Under the pieces are notes generated by a model. The model did no database searches, was not told the origin of the DNA, and saw nothing but the letters and a program-made list of their open reading frames with translations. Position numbers and translations under genes: made by a program. From Comamonas testosteroni ATCC 11996 (GTDB lineage Bacteria; Pseudomonadota; Gammaproteobacteria; Burkholderiales; Burkholderiaceae_C), in NCBI RefSeq assembly GCF_000241525.1, contig NZ_AHIL01000054.1, positions 1 to 64,000 on the forward strand: DNA of 64,000 nucleotides, written 5' to 3'. Below are positions 35,219-43,174 of this stretch, in pieces (the first letter of the stretch is position 1; every line of letters begins with the position of its first letter).

Positions 35219-35950
35219 ATGTCTGTTTGCAGCACACGTAAAAACATCATCGCGCGCATTCTGTGCACCACGGCTGCTGCCTGGTTGCTATGCGCCCATC
35301 CGGCTTCTGCCCATAACGTGTGGCTGGAGCCCGACGCGCAGGGTGGCTATGTCATGCAGTTTGGCGGTCATGAAGGCAGGACCGAAGCCTTCGATCCGGC
35401 CAAGCTGCAGCGGGTGCATGCCTATGACCTGCGCGGCCGTGAAGTGCCCAGTGCCGTGCAGAATGTGCAGGGCGGCATCCGCATCAAGCCCGATGCCGGT
35501 GCTGCGCTGATCGCAGTGGAGCTCGATAACGGCTATTTCAGCAGTACGGGTGCCGAGGGTGCCATGCTGCCTATGCCCATGGACCAGAACCCCGGTGCGG
35601 TTCGCGGCGTTCATGCGCGCAAGTTCCACAAGACCGTGGTGCGCTGGGGTGCCGTCATGCAAAAGCCGCTGGGTCAGATGTTTGAGGTGGTTCCTCTGCA
35701 GGGGCAGTCTCCCCATGCCGGTCAGCCGTTCAGGCTGCAGGTGTTGCTGCATGGCAAGCCGCAGCCTGGCGTCAGACTGTCCTGGGGAGAGAATGGCTCT
35801 CCCGCGATGACGGACGCGCAGGGTCAGGCGAGCATGACGCCAGTTGTCGGCAGCAATACGTTGCAGGCCATATTGCGTCAGCCGGTGCAGGGCGATCCCA
35901 AAACCACCGAGAACAGCTACGAGTATCTGCTGCGCTTTGCCGTGCATTGA
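35219..35950 (+). CDS. DUF4198 periplasmic protein (candidate metal-uptake component)
   Basis: 243 residues: signal peptide (IIARILCTTAAAWLLCAHPASA) followed by HNVWLEPDAQGGYVMQFGGH, the typical N-terminal His of mature DUF4198 proteins, and an Ig-like carboxypeptidase-regulatory-type C-terminal domain (QPGVRLSWGENGSPAMTDAQ). DUF4198 domains occur in NikK, a component of nickel/cobalt transporters, and next to TonB receptors. It follows the receptor gene by 15 bp, with a GGAG site, so the two form an operon. A periplasmic nickel-relay role is an inference from family and context. Confidence 0.82.
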   Translation: MSVCSTRKNIIARILCTTAAAWLLCAHPASAHNVWLEPDAQGGYVMQFGGHEGRTEAFDPAKLQRVHAYDLRGREVPSAVQNVQGGIRIKPDAGAALIAVELDNGYFSSTGAEGAMLPMPMDQNPGAVRGVHARKFHKTVVRWGAVMQKPLGQMFEVVPLQGQSPHAGQPFRLQVLLHGKPQPGVRLSWGENGSPAMTDAQGQASMTPVVGSNTLQAILRQPVQGDPKTTENSYEYLLRFAVH

Positions 35951-36627
35951 TGAAGCCGCATTCCGTCAGTTCAAGATCCGTTTCACAGCCTGCCGCCATG
36001 ACCGATTCCACGCCTGTTGTCCGCCGCACCCGAGAGCAGATTCTGCAAGCCATCCGCGAGGCGGCGATTGCGGAGTTCAGCAGCCATGGTTTCAAGGGCG
36101 CATCCACGCAGGCGATCGCAGAAAGAGCGGGTCTGACCAAGCCCCAGCTGCATTACTACATCGAGAGCAAACAGGCCTTGTATGACGAGCTGCTCTATGC
36201 GTTGCTGGAGGCCTGGTCGGCGGCATTTGCGTTCGATCCGGCACTCGACGATCCGGCGCAGATCATCGGAAACTATGTGCGGCGCAAGCTGGACTATGCG
36301 CTGGACAATCCGGCCCTGTCACGCATCTTCACCAACGAGGTGCTGGGTGGCGGCTTGCGTCTGAACCAATACTGGCCTGTCGCGCTGAGTTCCACGGCGC
36401 AGAAGGTGGATCTGATCAACGCCTGGATCGCGCAGGGCCGCATGCGCAGTCTCGATGCGCGCGTGTTGCTCATGCAGATCTGGGGCATGACCCAGCACTA
36501 TGCGGACTATGCAGTGCAGGCCAGGGTCATGCTGGAGTGCGCCGACGACCAGCCGCTGGATCGCGAGCATATCGCCCGGGAGCTCACCACTTCCGTGCTG
36601 CTGAGCTGCGGTCTGGCACCAATTTGA
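35950..36627 (+). CDS. TetR-family regulator, RutR-like
   Basis: About 225 residues. The N-terminal helix-turn-helix is AAIAEFSSHGFKGASTQAIA then ERAGLTKPQLHYYIESKQAL; the C-terminal domain (KLDYALDNPALSRIFTNEVL, ARVLLMQIWGMTQHYADYAV) resembles RutR, the uracil-responsive regulator of pyrimidine use in E. coli. The ATG at 35950 overlaps the stop of the DUF4198 gene (TGATG); an ATG at 35998 is the alternative. It lies just before the ferredoxin-led catabolic cluster, whose promoter holds a matching palindrome, so it probably represses that cluster. Confidence 0.88.
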   Translation: MKPHSVSSRSVSQPAAMTDSTPVVRRTREQILQAIREAAIAEFSSHGFKGASTQAIAERAGLTKPQLHYYIESKQALYDELLYALLEAWSAAFAFDPALDDPAQIIGNYVRRKLDYALDNPALSRIFTNEVLGGGLRLNQYWPVALSSTAQKVDLINAWIAQGRMRSLDARVLLMQIWGMTQHYADYAVQARVMLECADDQPLDREHIARELTTSVLLSCGLAPI

Positions 36628-36635
36628 AGACGGTC

Positions 36636-36652
36636 TGCGCAAGCCTGGTGCA
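36636..36652. promoter_or_regulatory. NtrC-type enhancer site upstream of the ferredoxin-led cluster
   Basis: TGCGCA-AGCCT-GGTGCA: the right half is perfect and the left half matches 4 of 6 positions of TGCACC-N5-GGTGCA. It is centred about 77 bp before the start predicted from the sigma-54 promoter at 36695. Confidence 0.6.
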
Positions 36653-36694
36653 GATGGCAGGGGCGGCAGGCCGCTAGCTCTCCCTGGCGTGTTC

Positions 36695-36710
36695 TGGCAC
36701 ACCGTTTGCT
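36695..36710 (+). promoter_or_regulatory. Sigma-54 promoter for the ferredoxin-led cluster
   Basis: TGGCACACCGTTTGCT fits TGGCACGN4TTGCW at 11 of 12 defined positions, with exact spacing. Predicted transcription start near 36721, inside a TetR-type palindrome. Confidence 0.8.
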
Positions 36711-36712
36711 TA

Positions 36713-36734
36713 GATTTGACCAGTCGATCAAATC
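36713..36734. promoter_or_regulatory. Palindromic operator, probable TetR/RutR-like binding site
   Basis: GATTTGA (36713-36719) and TCAAATC (36728-36734) form perfect 7-bp arms; inside, TTGACCA-GT-CGATCAA resembles the E. coli RutR box TTGACCANNTGGTCAA. Another TGGTCAA half-site is at 36738-36744. It covers the predicted transcription start. Confidence 0.72.
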
Positions 36735-36746
36735 GGATGGTCAATC

Positions 36747-37049
36747 ATGCCCAACACTGCCCCGGATACTCTGGAAACGCCCGTAGAAAAAGGCTTTGAG
36801 CTGGTATTGCTGCGTCAGGGATTGCGCTTGCCGGTGGAGCCCGCAGAGCGCATCACCGATGTGCTGCAACTGGCCGGTGTGGCCATAGAGACGGTGTGCG
36901 AGCAAGGCATTTGCGGCACTTGCGTCACGCGCTGGACGGCCGGTGATCCCGAGCACCATGACCGCTGCCTGACCGATGAGGAGCGCAGCACGCATGTGGC
37001 TTTGTGCTGCGCACGCAATCGCGGCGCGACGCTGACCCTGGATCTTTGA
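36747..37049 (+). CDS. Stand-alone [2Fe-2S] ferredoxin of the VanB/PDR C-terminal type
   Basis: 100-residue plant-type ferredoxin domain with cluster ligands C51, C56 and C59 in CEQGICGTC and a fourth Cys at 87 or 88 (ALCCAR). The sequence, including GDPEHHDRCLTDEER and the end LTLDL, resembles the C-terminal domain of phthalate-dioxygenase-reductase proteins such as VanB, but here stands alone with no flavin domains. The next gene encodes a flavodoxin-fold reductase that could serve it. It leads a plus-strand cluster under a sigma-54 promoter; no clear ribosome binding site precedes the ATG. Confidence 0.88.
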   Translation: MPNTAPDTLETPVEKGFELVLLRQGLRLPVEPAERITDVLQLAGVAIETVCEQGICGTCVTRWTAGDPEHHDRCLTDEERSTHVALCCARNRGATLTLDL

Positions 37050-37058
37050 AGGGTCGAC

Positions 37059-37646
37059 ATGCGAGTGCTTGTGATCTTTTCTCATCCCGTGGAAACCAGC
37101 TATCAGGCCGCATTGCATGCCGAGGTGGTGCAGCAGTTGCGCGGCGCCGGGCATGAGGTCGATGACTGCGACCTGTACGCAGAAGGATTCAATCCCGTGA
37201 TGTCCCGCGAGGAACGCCTGGGCTATCACGAGGTGCCGCACAACCGGCTGCCGGTACAGCGCTATGTGGACCGCCTGCTGTGGGCCGAGGCCGTGGTCTT
37301 CTGCTTCCCGACCTGGTGCTTCGGCCTGCCGGCCATGCTCAAGGGGTTCTTCGACCGCGTGCTGATGCCCGGTGTGGCCTTCGACATCAGCGATCCGCAG
37401 AACGTCAGACCGGCACTGACCCATCTCAAGCGCATTGCGGCGGTGGTGACTTACGGGCGTCCGCGCTGGACAGCGCTGTTCATGGGTGATCCACCGCGTA
37501 AATGCATCACGCGCTATCTGCGCATCCTCACGGGCGGCAAAGCGCGTATCGACTATCACGCCTGCTACCACATGAACGTGGCAACGCCGTCCCGGCTGCA
37601 GTCCTTCAAGGCCCATGTCGGCCGGGCCATGCGCCGCTTTGCCTAG
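37059..37646 (+). CDS. NAD(P)H-dependent oxidoreductase (flavodoxin-like, NQO1/KefF type)
   Basis: 195 residues of the flavodoxin-like quinone reductase fold: FMN/FAD phosphate loop VIFSHPVETSYQAALHAEV, WAEAVVFCFPTWCFGLPAML with the flavin-binding F-P-x-W-x-x-G-x-P motif, and FFDRVLMPGVAFD. Such enzymes pass electrons from NAD(P)H to quinones or other acceptors. It starts 9 bp after the ferredoxin stop, so they are one operon and perhaps one electron chain. Confidence 0.88.
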   Translation: MRVLVIFSHPVETSYQAALHAEVVQQLRGAGHEVDDCDLYAEGFNPVMSREERLGYHEVPHNRLPVQRYVDRLLWAEAVVFCFPTWCFGLPAMLKGFFDRVLMPGVAFDISDPQNVRPALTHLKRIAAVVTYGRPRWTALFMGDPPRKCITRYLRILTGGKARIDYHACYHMNVATPSRLQSFKAHVGRAMRRFA

Positions 37647-37657
37647 AAGAGCTCTCC

Positions 37658-38953
37658 ATGCCCTCACATCTGACACTTTGCAATGCACGGCTGCCGCGCT
37701 GGTTGCTTGCAGCACTGGGGCAGCGCAGCGAGATGCAGCTGTCGCGCCTGGAGATCGCCAACGGGCGCATTGCGGCCATAGCCGCCGAAACTCCAGGCCT
37801 GCCGCGCAGCTTCGGCTCCCAGGTCTGGGATCTTCAAGGAGCGCTGGTGCTGCCGACCATGGTGGATGCGCATTTGCATCTGGACAAGGCGTTCACGCTG
37901 GAGCGCATGGGGCCGGTGAAGCCGGGCCTGCTGGCCGCGATAGAGGCCATGATGGTGGACAAGCAGAACTGGACTGCGGCCGATGTGCGTCGCCGTGCGG
38001 GCCAGGGCCTGCAATGGGCCTATGAAGCCGGTGTTTCGCATGCACGCAGCCATTGCGACTGGTGGGAGCCGGACTCGGTGCCCGTGGCCTGGGAAGTGCT
38101 GCGCGAGCTGGCGCAGGAATGGGCGGGGCGCGTGCTGCTTGAGCGCGTCAGCCTGATTCCCCTGCATCTGTATGAGGAACGCAGCATGGCGATGCGTCTG
38201 GCCAAGCAGGTGGCGCTCAGTGGCGCGGGCGCCTTGCTCGGCGGCTTTGTCCATTCCACCAACTGGAGCCCGCAGGCCCTGCGCAATCTGCTTGAGGCCG
38301 CGCAGCAGCACGGCCTGGACGTGGACCTGCATGTGGATGAGGAACTCAACCCCGCAGCCCAGGGACTGGCCACCACGGCCGCGCTGCTCAAGGAACTGCG
38401 CTTCGAAGCCCGCGTGGTCTGCGGCCATACCTGCGCGCTGGCGGCGCAGCCGCTGGAGCAGGCGCTGCGTACGCTGGATGCCGTGGCCGGCACTCCCATC
38501 ACCATGGTCAGCCTGCCGGTGACGAACCTGCTGCTGCAGGACGCGCAAACCGGTGTCACGCCGCGCCAGCGCGGCCTGACGCTGCTCAAGGAGGCCAGGG
38601 CGCGCGGCATACCGCTGATGATCTCCAGCGACAACGTGCAGGACCCTTTCTGTCCGCTGGGCAGTTTCGATCCGCTGGAGGCGCTGACCACCGGCGTGGC
38701 GGCAGCGCAGCTGACTTCGGCCTTCGACGAGTGGAGCGACAGCGTCTGTCGCCGCGACTGGCTGGGTCATGGTGTCGGTCGTATGCCGATGCAGCCAGGT
38801 TCGGCAGCCGATCTGGTGATCCTTCCTCAGTCCAGCGTCAGCGGCTTTCCATCCCGCAGCCAGCGCCGCGTGGTGATGCGCGAGGGGCGCGTCAGCAACG
38901 GCGAGCCGCTGGCTGCCTGGTTCACACCCTGCATTGAACGGAGCGTTGCATGA
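37658..38953 (+). CDS. Cytosine deaminase (CodA)-like amidohydrolase
   Basis: 431-residue metal-dependent amidohydrolase. Metal site residues are in place as in CodA: His72 and His74 in DAHLHLDK, His225 and Glu228 in HVDEEL, His257 in CGHTCAL and Asp325 in SSDNVQDPF. CodA-like enzymes deaminate cytosine, isoguanine, creatinine and related ring amines, so the substrate is likely an aminated N-heterocycle. The ATG at 37658 follows GAAGAG; the longer frame is not used. Its stop overlaps the RidA start by 4 bp. Confidence 0.9.
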   Translation: MPSHLTLCNARLPRWLLAALGQRSEMQLSRLEIANGRIAAIAAETPGLPRSFGSQVWDLQGALVLPTMVDAHLHLDKAFTLERMGPVKPGLLAAIEAMMVDKQNWTAADVRRRAGQGLQWAYEAGVSHARSHCDWWEPDSVPVAWEVLRELAQEWAGRVLLERVSLIPLHLYEERSMAMRLAKQVALSGAGALLGGFVHSTNWSPQALRNLLEAAQQHGLDVDLHVDEELNPAAQGLATTAALLKELRFEARVVCGHTCALAAQPLEQALRTLDAVAGTPITMVSLPVTNLLLQDAQTGVTPRQRGLTLLKEARARGIPLMISSDNVQDPFCPLGSFDPLEALTTGVAAAQLTSAFDEWSDSVCRRDWLGHGVGRMPMQPGSAADLVILPQSSVSGFPSRSQRRVVMREGRVSNGEPLAAWFTPCIERSVA

Positions 38954-39411
38954 GCACAGATACCACAGGCATTGCCCAGCCCCTGGCACGTTATGCGGCC
39001 TGGCGACGGGCGGGCGATCTGGTGTTCCTGTCGGGCGTGATCGCTGTGGACCCGGGCGCCAATCGCATCGTGCGCGGCTATGCCGACATTCCTGCTGAAG
39101 CGGCGGCGCTGATCGGGCGTACCGGTGAATTCAGCACCGACATCAAGGAGGGCCCCATCCTGGCGCAGAGCTGGTGGGTGCTGGACCGCATCCGCCAGAC
39201 GGTGGAGGCCGCCGGCGGCCAGATGTCGGATGTCTTCAAGCTGGTGCAGTACTTCCGCAATCTGGACCAGTTCCCGCAGTACAGCCGCGTGCGCAAGCTG
39301 TTTTTTCCCGGCGAATCACCGGCTTCCACGGTGGTTGAGGTGACGGGCATGTTGCCCACGCCGGACATTCTGATCGAGGTGGAGGCCACGGCCTATCTTC
39401 CCTTGCGTTGA
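38950..39411 (+). CDS. RidA family protein (YjgF/YER057c/UK114)
   Basis: 153 residues with the RidA fold: YAAWRRAGDLVFLSGVIAVD, the conserved SQ-equivalent region LAQSWWVLDRIRQTVEAAG, QYFRNLDQFPQYSRVRKLFF, and PASTVVEVTGMLPTPDILIE with the acidic catalytic area. RidA proteins hydrolyse reactive enamines/imines; in the pyrimidine Rut pathway RutC is such a protein. The start overlaps the amidohydrolase stop (ATGA), a sign of close coupling. Confidence 0.9.
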   Translation: MSTDTTGIAQPLARYAAWRRAGDLVFLSGVIAVDPGANRIVRGYADIPAEAAALIGRTGEFSTDIKEGPILAQSWWVLDRIRQTVEAAGGQMSDVFKLVQYFRNLDQFPQYSRVRKLFFPGESPASTVVEVTGMLPTPDILIEVEATAYLPLR

Positions 39412-39439
39412 CCCATTCATCACTCACCCCGGAGAACCC

Positions 39440-40297
39440 ATGCTGCACGGATACACCCCTGCCGACCGCTTTCTGCCCTATCTGAGCTGGACCGAGGTTG
39501 CGGCCCTGCCGGACAAGGCCAATACCGTGATCGTGCTGCCTGTGGGCGCCATGGAGCAGCATGGTCCGCATCTGCCCTGCTCGGTGGACGCAACGATTGC
39601 GGCGGGCGTGGTCGGCGCCGCCATGGCGCAGCTGCCCGCAGCCGTGCCTGCATTCGCCATGGCCCCCATCGTCTATGGCAAGTCGGAAGAGCACCTGCAC
39701 TTTCCCGGCACGGTCACCTTGAGCGGCGAAACCCTGCTGGCCACGATCAATGAAATCGGCGAGTCGGTGTATCGCGCAGGCTTTCGAAAGCTGCTGTTCG
39801 TCAACGGCCACGGCGGCCAGCCACAGGTGCTGGAGATCGCGGCGCGGGAGCTGCGCCTGCGCCATGGCGACTTCATCGTGGTGCCGAGCTTTACCTGGCG
39901 CGTGCCCCATGTCGCAGGCCAGTATCTGTCGAACCTGGAGAAAAAGCTGGCCATGCATGCAGGTCATGCCGAGACCGCGCTGATGCTGGCGCTGGCGCCG
40001 CAGACGGTGCACATGGAGCGGGCCGTCATCAACTACCCGCCCGTGTTCCCCTCCAGCCTGCTGTCGCCCGACGGCCGTCCCGCCTGCGCCTGGACCGCAC
40101 GGGACTTCGGACCCAGCGGCGTGATCGGTGATCCGACCCCCGCAACCGCCGAGCAGGGGCAGGAGATCCTGCAATCCCTGGCCCGCAGCTGGGCCGCCGC
40201 CATTGCCGAGCTGCACGAGCTGCAATGGGCCAGCCGCGACGAAGCCACCTGGGGCCGGGCCCAGCATCAGGGGCATGTGGAGCCTGCCCTGGCCTGA
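39440..40297 (+). CDS. Creatininase-family amidohydrolase
   Basis: 285 residues of the creatininase fold: PVGAMEQHGPHLPCSVD with the Glu-x-His and Asp metal ligands, VNGHGGQPQ with a further His, and GHAETALML with the second-metal Glu. Family members open cyclic amides such as creatinine or act on formylated pterin precursors. It has a GGAG site and follows the RidA gene by 28 bp. True creatininase activity is not shown; the cluster lacks creatinase and sarcosine oxidase genes, so another ring amide is likely. Confidence 0.88.
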   Translation: MLHGYTPADRFLPYLSWTEVAALPDKANTVIVLPVGAMEQHGPHLPCSVDATIAAGVVGAAMAQLPAAVPAFAMAPIVYGKSEEHLHFPGTVTLSGETLLATINEIGESVYRAGFRKLLFVNGHGGQPQVLEIAARELRLRHGDFIVVPSFTWRVPHVAGQYLSNLEKKLAMHAGHAETALMLALAPQTVHMERAVINYPPVFPSSLLSPDGRPACAWTARDFGPSGVIGDPTPATAEQGQEILQSLARSWAAAIAELHELQWASRDEATWGRAQHQGHVEPALA

Positions 40298-40341
40298 CGC
40301 CTTTTCACGCCTTGCCTGTTTCAAACCTTCGGAGATCCGCC

Positions 40342-41334
40342 ATGATGAAGACTGCCAAACTCCTCAAACCCCTGACCTGCGCGGCCATGCTGGCATGCGG
40401 TCTGAGCGGCCTCGGCCATGCCGAGGAAAAATTCGTCTACATGACCAACTGGTATGCCCAGGCCGAGCATGGCGGCTTCTATCAGGCCGTGGCCACAGGG
40501 CTGTACAAAAAGCACGGCCTGGATGTCAGCATCAAGATGGGCGGCCCCCAGGTCAATATCACGCAGATGATGGCCGCCGGTCAGGCCGACTGTGTCATGG
40601 GCTCCAGCGATCTGCAGATGGTGCAGATGCGCGAGGGCGGTGTTCCCGTGACCACGGTGGCTGCGGTGTTCCAGAAAGATCCGCAGGTGCTGATCGCTCA
40701 CGAGGATGTGAAGCGGTTCGAGGACCTCAAGGGCAAGACCATTCTGATCGCCGCTTCCGCGCAGCGCGGCTACTGGCCCTGGCTCAAGGCCAAATATGGT
40801 TTCACCGACTCCCAGACCCGGCCCTATACCTTCAATATTCAGCCGTTCCTGGTGGACAAGAATTCGGCCCAGCAAGGCTATCTGACTTCCGAGCCCTTTG
40901 CGATTCAGAAGGCCGGCGTCAAGGCGAACACGCTGATGTTCAGCGATCAGGGCTTCCCGGCCTATGCCACCACCATCTCCTGCATGGACAAGACGGTCAA
41001 GGAGCGCAGCAAGGCGGTGCAGGCCTTTGTCACCGCCTCCATGGAAGGCTGGAAGAGCTATCTGGCCGATCCCGCGCCGGCCAATGCCCTGATCAAGAAA
41101 GACAACCCCAACATGACCGATGAACAGCTGGCCTACAGCGTGGGCAAGCTCAAGGAAATGAATATGGTCGCCGGCGGAGATGCCGCCAGGCTGGGCATCG
41201 GCGTGATGACCGATGCGCGGGTCAAGGCTAGCTATGACTTCCTGGTCAGCGCCAAGCTGATCGATCCGGCCAAGGTCAAGCAGGCCGATGCCTACAACCT
41301 GAGCCTGATTCAAAACATCAAGGTCATGCCCTGA
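40342..41334 (+). CDS. ABC transporter substrate-binding protein, NMT1/THI5-like
   Basis: 330-residue periplasmic binding protein: signal peptide (AKLLKPLTCAAMLACGLSGL, ending GHA) and an NMT1/THI5 domain (MTNWYAQAEHGGFYQAVATG, GGPQVNITQMMAAGQADCVM, PQVLIAHEDVKRFEDLKGKT). Relatives bind thiamin pyrimidines, riboflavin-like rings, sulfonates or other small organic nutrients. The ATG at 40342 has a GGAG site. With the next two genes it forms a complete importer, probably for the substrate of this cluster. Confidence 0.9.
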   Translation: MMKTAKLLKPLTCAAMLACGLSGLGHAEEKFVYMTNWYAQAEHGGFYQAVATGLYKKHGLDVSIKMGGPQVNITQMMAAGQADCVMGSSDLQMVQMREGGVPVTTVAAVFQKDPQVLIAHEDVKRFEDLKGKTILIAASAQRGYWPWLKAKYGFTDSQTRPYTFNIQPFLVDKNSAQQGYLTSEPFAIQKAGVKANTLMFSDQGFPAYATTISCMDKTVKERSKAVQAFVTASMEGWKSYLADPAPANALIKKDNPNMTDEQLAYSVGKLKEMNMVAGGDAARLGIGVMTDARVKASYDFLVSAKLIDPAKVKQADAYNLSLIQNIKVMP

Positions 41335-41368
41335 GGGCGTGGGCTGACAGCGGCAGCGAAAGGTGACT

Positions 41369-42181
41369 ATGAGCGGCTCTGAAATTCCCGCAGCAGCAAT
41401 TCCCGCAGTGGAGGTGCTGTCTGCAGAGAAAACCTATCCCGGCGGCACGCAGGCGTTGCTGCCCGTCGATCTGCGCATCGAAGAGGGCGAATTCGTGACC
41501 TTGCTCGGCCCCTCGGGCTGCGGCAAGAGCACCTTGCTCAAGATGGTTGCAGGTCTGCTCGAGCCCAGCGACGGCAGACTGCTGCTTTGGCGCAAGCCGG
41601 TGCCGCAGCTGCAGGCCTGCGGCAAGAAGATGGCGTTTGTCTTTCAGCAGCCCACACTCATGCCCTGGTCCAGCGTGCATACCAATGTGCGGCTGCCGCT
41701 GGATCTGGCTGGCGTGCCGCGCGCAGAGGCCGATGCGCGCGTCGCGGAGGCACTGCAACTGGTGGGCCTGGCACGCTTTGCCAAGGCCCTGCCGCGCGAG
41801 TTGTCCGGAGGCATGCAGATGCGCGTCTCGATTGCCCGCGGCCTGGTGACCGAGCCCGATCTGCTGCTGATGGATGAGCCCTTCGGCGCGCTCGACGAGA
41901 TCACGCGTCACAAGCTGGACGCGGAGTTGCTGGAGCTTTGGAGCAAGAAGAAGCTGACGGTGATCTTTGTCACCCACTCCATCCACGAGGCCGTCTTTCT
42001 GTCCAGCCGGGTGGTGATGATGGCGGCCAGACCGGGACGGGTGGTGGAGGAGTTTCGCATCGATGCCCCCTATCCACGGCCTGCCGACTTCATGCTCGGC
42101 CCCGAGTTCGCCCGCCATGCGCAGCAGTTGCAATCGAGCCTGCTGCGCGCCAGTGCCATTGTGGAGGAGAGTCTGTCATGA
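41369..42181 (+). CDS. ABC transporter ATP-binding protein (SsuB/TauB/ThiZ-like)
   Basis: 270 residues, nitrate/taurine/pyrimidine-type ATPase: Walker A GPSGCGKST, Q-loop VFQQPTLMPW, signature LSGGMQMRVSIARG, Walker B LLLMDEPFGALDEITR, and switch His in FVTHSIHEAVFL. The ATG at 41369 with AAAGG 6 bp upstream is favoured over an in-frame GTG at 41363. Its stop overlaps the permease start (ATGA). Confidence 0.93.
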   Translation: MSGSEIPAAAIPAVEVLSAEKTYPGGTQALLPVDLRIEEGEFVTLLGPSGCGKSTLLKMVAGLLEPSDGRLLLWRKPVPQLQACGKKMAFVFQQPTLMPWSSVHTNVRLPLDLAGVPRAEADARVAEALQLVGLARFAKALPRELSGGMQMRVSIARGLVTEPDLLLMDEPFGALDEITRHKLDAELLELWSKKKLTVIFVTHSIHEAVFLSSRVVMMAARPGRVVEEFRIDAPYPRPADFMLGPEFARHAQQLQSSLLRASAIVEESLS

Positions 42182-43083
42182 GCGCCTTGCCCGCTTCCAT
42201 TCCCGATGATGCGGCCAGGGCCGCCGACAACAGGCCTGCCGCGACCGGCGCGCGTGCGGTGGCTGCCGCCAAGCCCGGCAAGGCGGCCACCCCCTGGCTG
42301 CTGCAGCCCAAGGTGCAGCGCGTGCTTTTGCCGGCGCTGGTGGGCCTTGTGCTGCTGCTGGTCTGGCAGGCCCTGGTGACGGGGCTGGAGTTGCCGCCTT
42401 ATCTGGTGCCTTCGCCGCTGCTGATGCTGCAGACCCTGATAACAGACTGGGCGGCACTCGGCCTGTCCCTGTGGGTCACCGTCAAGATCACCTTGCTGGC
42501 CTTTGCCCTGGCCACCGTGGCGGGCGTGCTGATCAGCTTTGTATTCGTGCAGAGCAAGCTGATCGAGACGGCCTTGTTTCCCTATGCCGTGCTGCTGCAG
42601 GTGACGCCTATCGTGGCCGTGGCTCCGCTGATCATCATCTGGGTCAAGGACCCGGTGCTGTCCATGGTGATCTGTGCGGCGCTGGTGGCGCTGTTTCCCA
42701 TCATCAGCAACACCACGCTGGGCCTGCGCAGTGTGGAGCCGGATCTGCTGGCCTACTTCAAGCTCAACCGGGCCACGCGCCTGCAGGTGCTGATGCGCTT
42801 GCGCATTCCCAGTGCCTTGCCTTATTTCTTCGGGGGGCTGCGCATCTCCAGCGGCCTGGCACTGATCGGTGCCGTGGTGGCCGAGTTCGTGGCCGGTACC
42901 GGCGGGCAGGGGGCAGGTCTTGCCTACCAGATCCTGCAAGCGGGCTTTCAGCTCAACATCCCGCGCATGTTCGCTGCGCTGCTGCTGATTTCGCTGACTG
43001 GCGTGGCGCTGTTCGTGCTCATGGCCTGGTGCACACGCCGGGCGCTGGGTGGCTGGCATGCCAGCGAATCCGGTAGCGACTAG
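42178..43083 (+). CDS. ABC transporter permease (SsuC/TauC-like)
   Basis: 301 residues. After an Ala-rich N-terminal tail (about 1-45) come six membrane helices with the binding-protein-dependent transport fold; the EAA-type loop is around LLAYFKLNRATRLQVLMRLR. It completes the importer formed with the preceding binding protein and ATPase. The overlap with the ATPase stop shows operon structure. Confidence 0.92.
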   Translation: MSALPASIPDDAARAADNRPAATGARAVAAAKPGKAATPWLLQPKVQRVLLPALVGLVLLLVWQALVTGLELPPYLVPSPLLMLQTLITDWAALGLSLWVTVKITLLAFALATVAGVLISFVFVQSKLIETALFPYAVLLQVTPIVAVAPLIIIWVKDPVLSMVICAALVALFPIISNTTLGLRSVEPDLLAYFKLNRATRLQVLMRLRIPSALPYFFGGLRISSGLALIGAVVAEFVAGTGGQGAGLAYQILQAGFQLNIPRMFAALLLISLTGVALFVLMAWCTRRALGGWHASESGSD

Positions 43084-43174
43084 CGCTCTAGCCCTTTCTT
43101 CATTTCTGCTCCCGTCATGCCCGCAATGTGCGGCATGTGGGCCGACTCATGCCTTGCATTTTTGCGCCACGACC

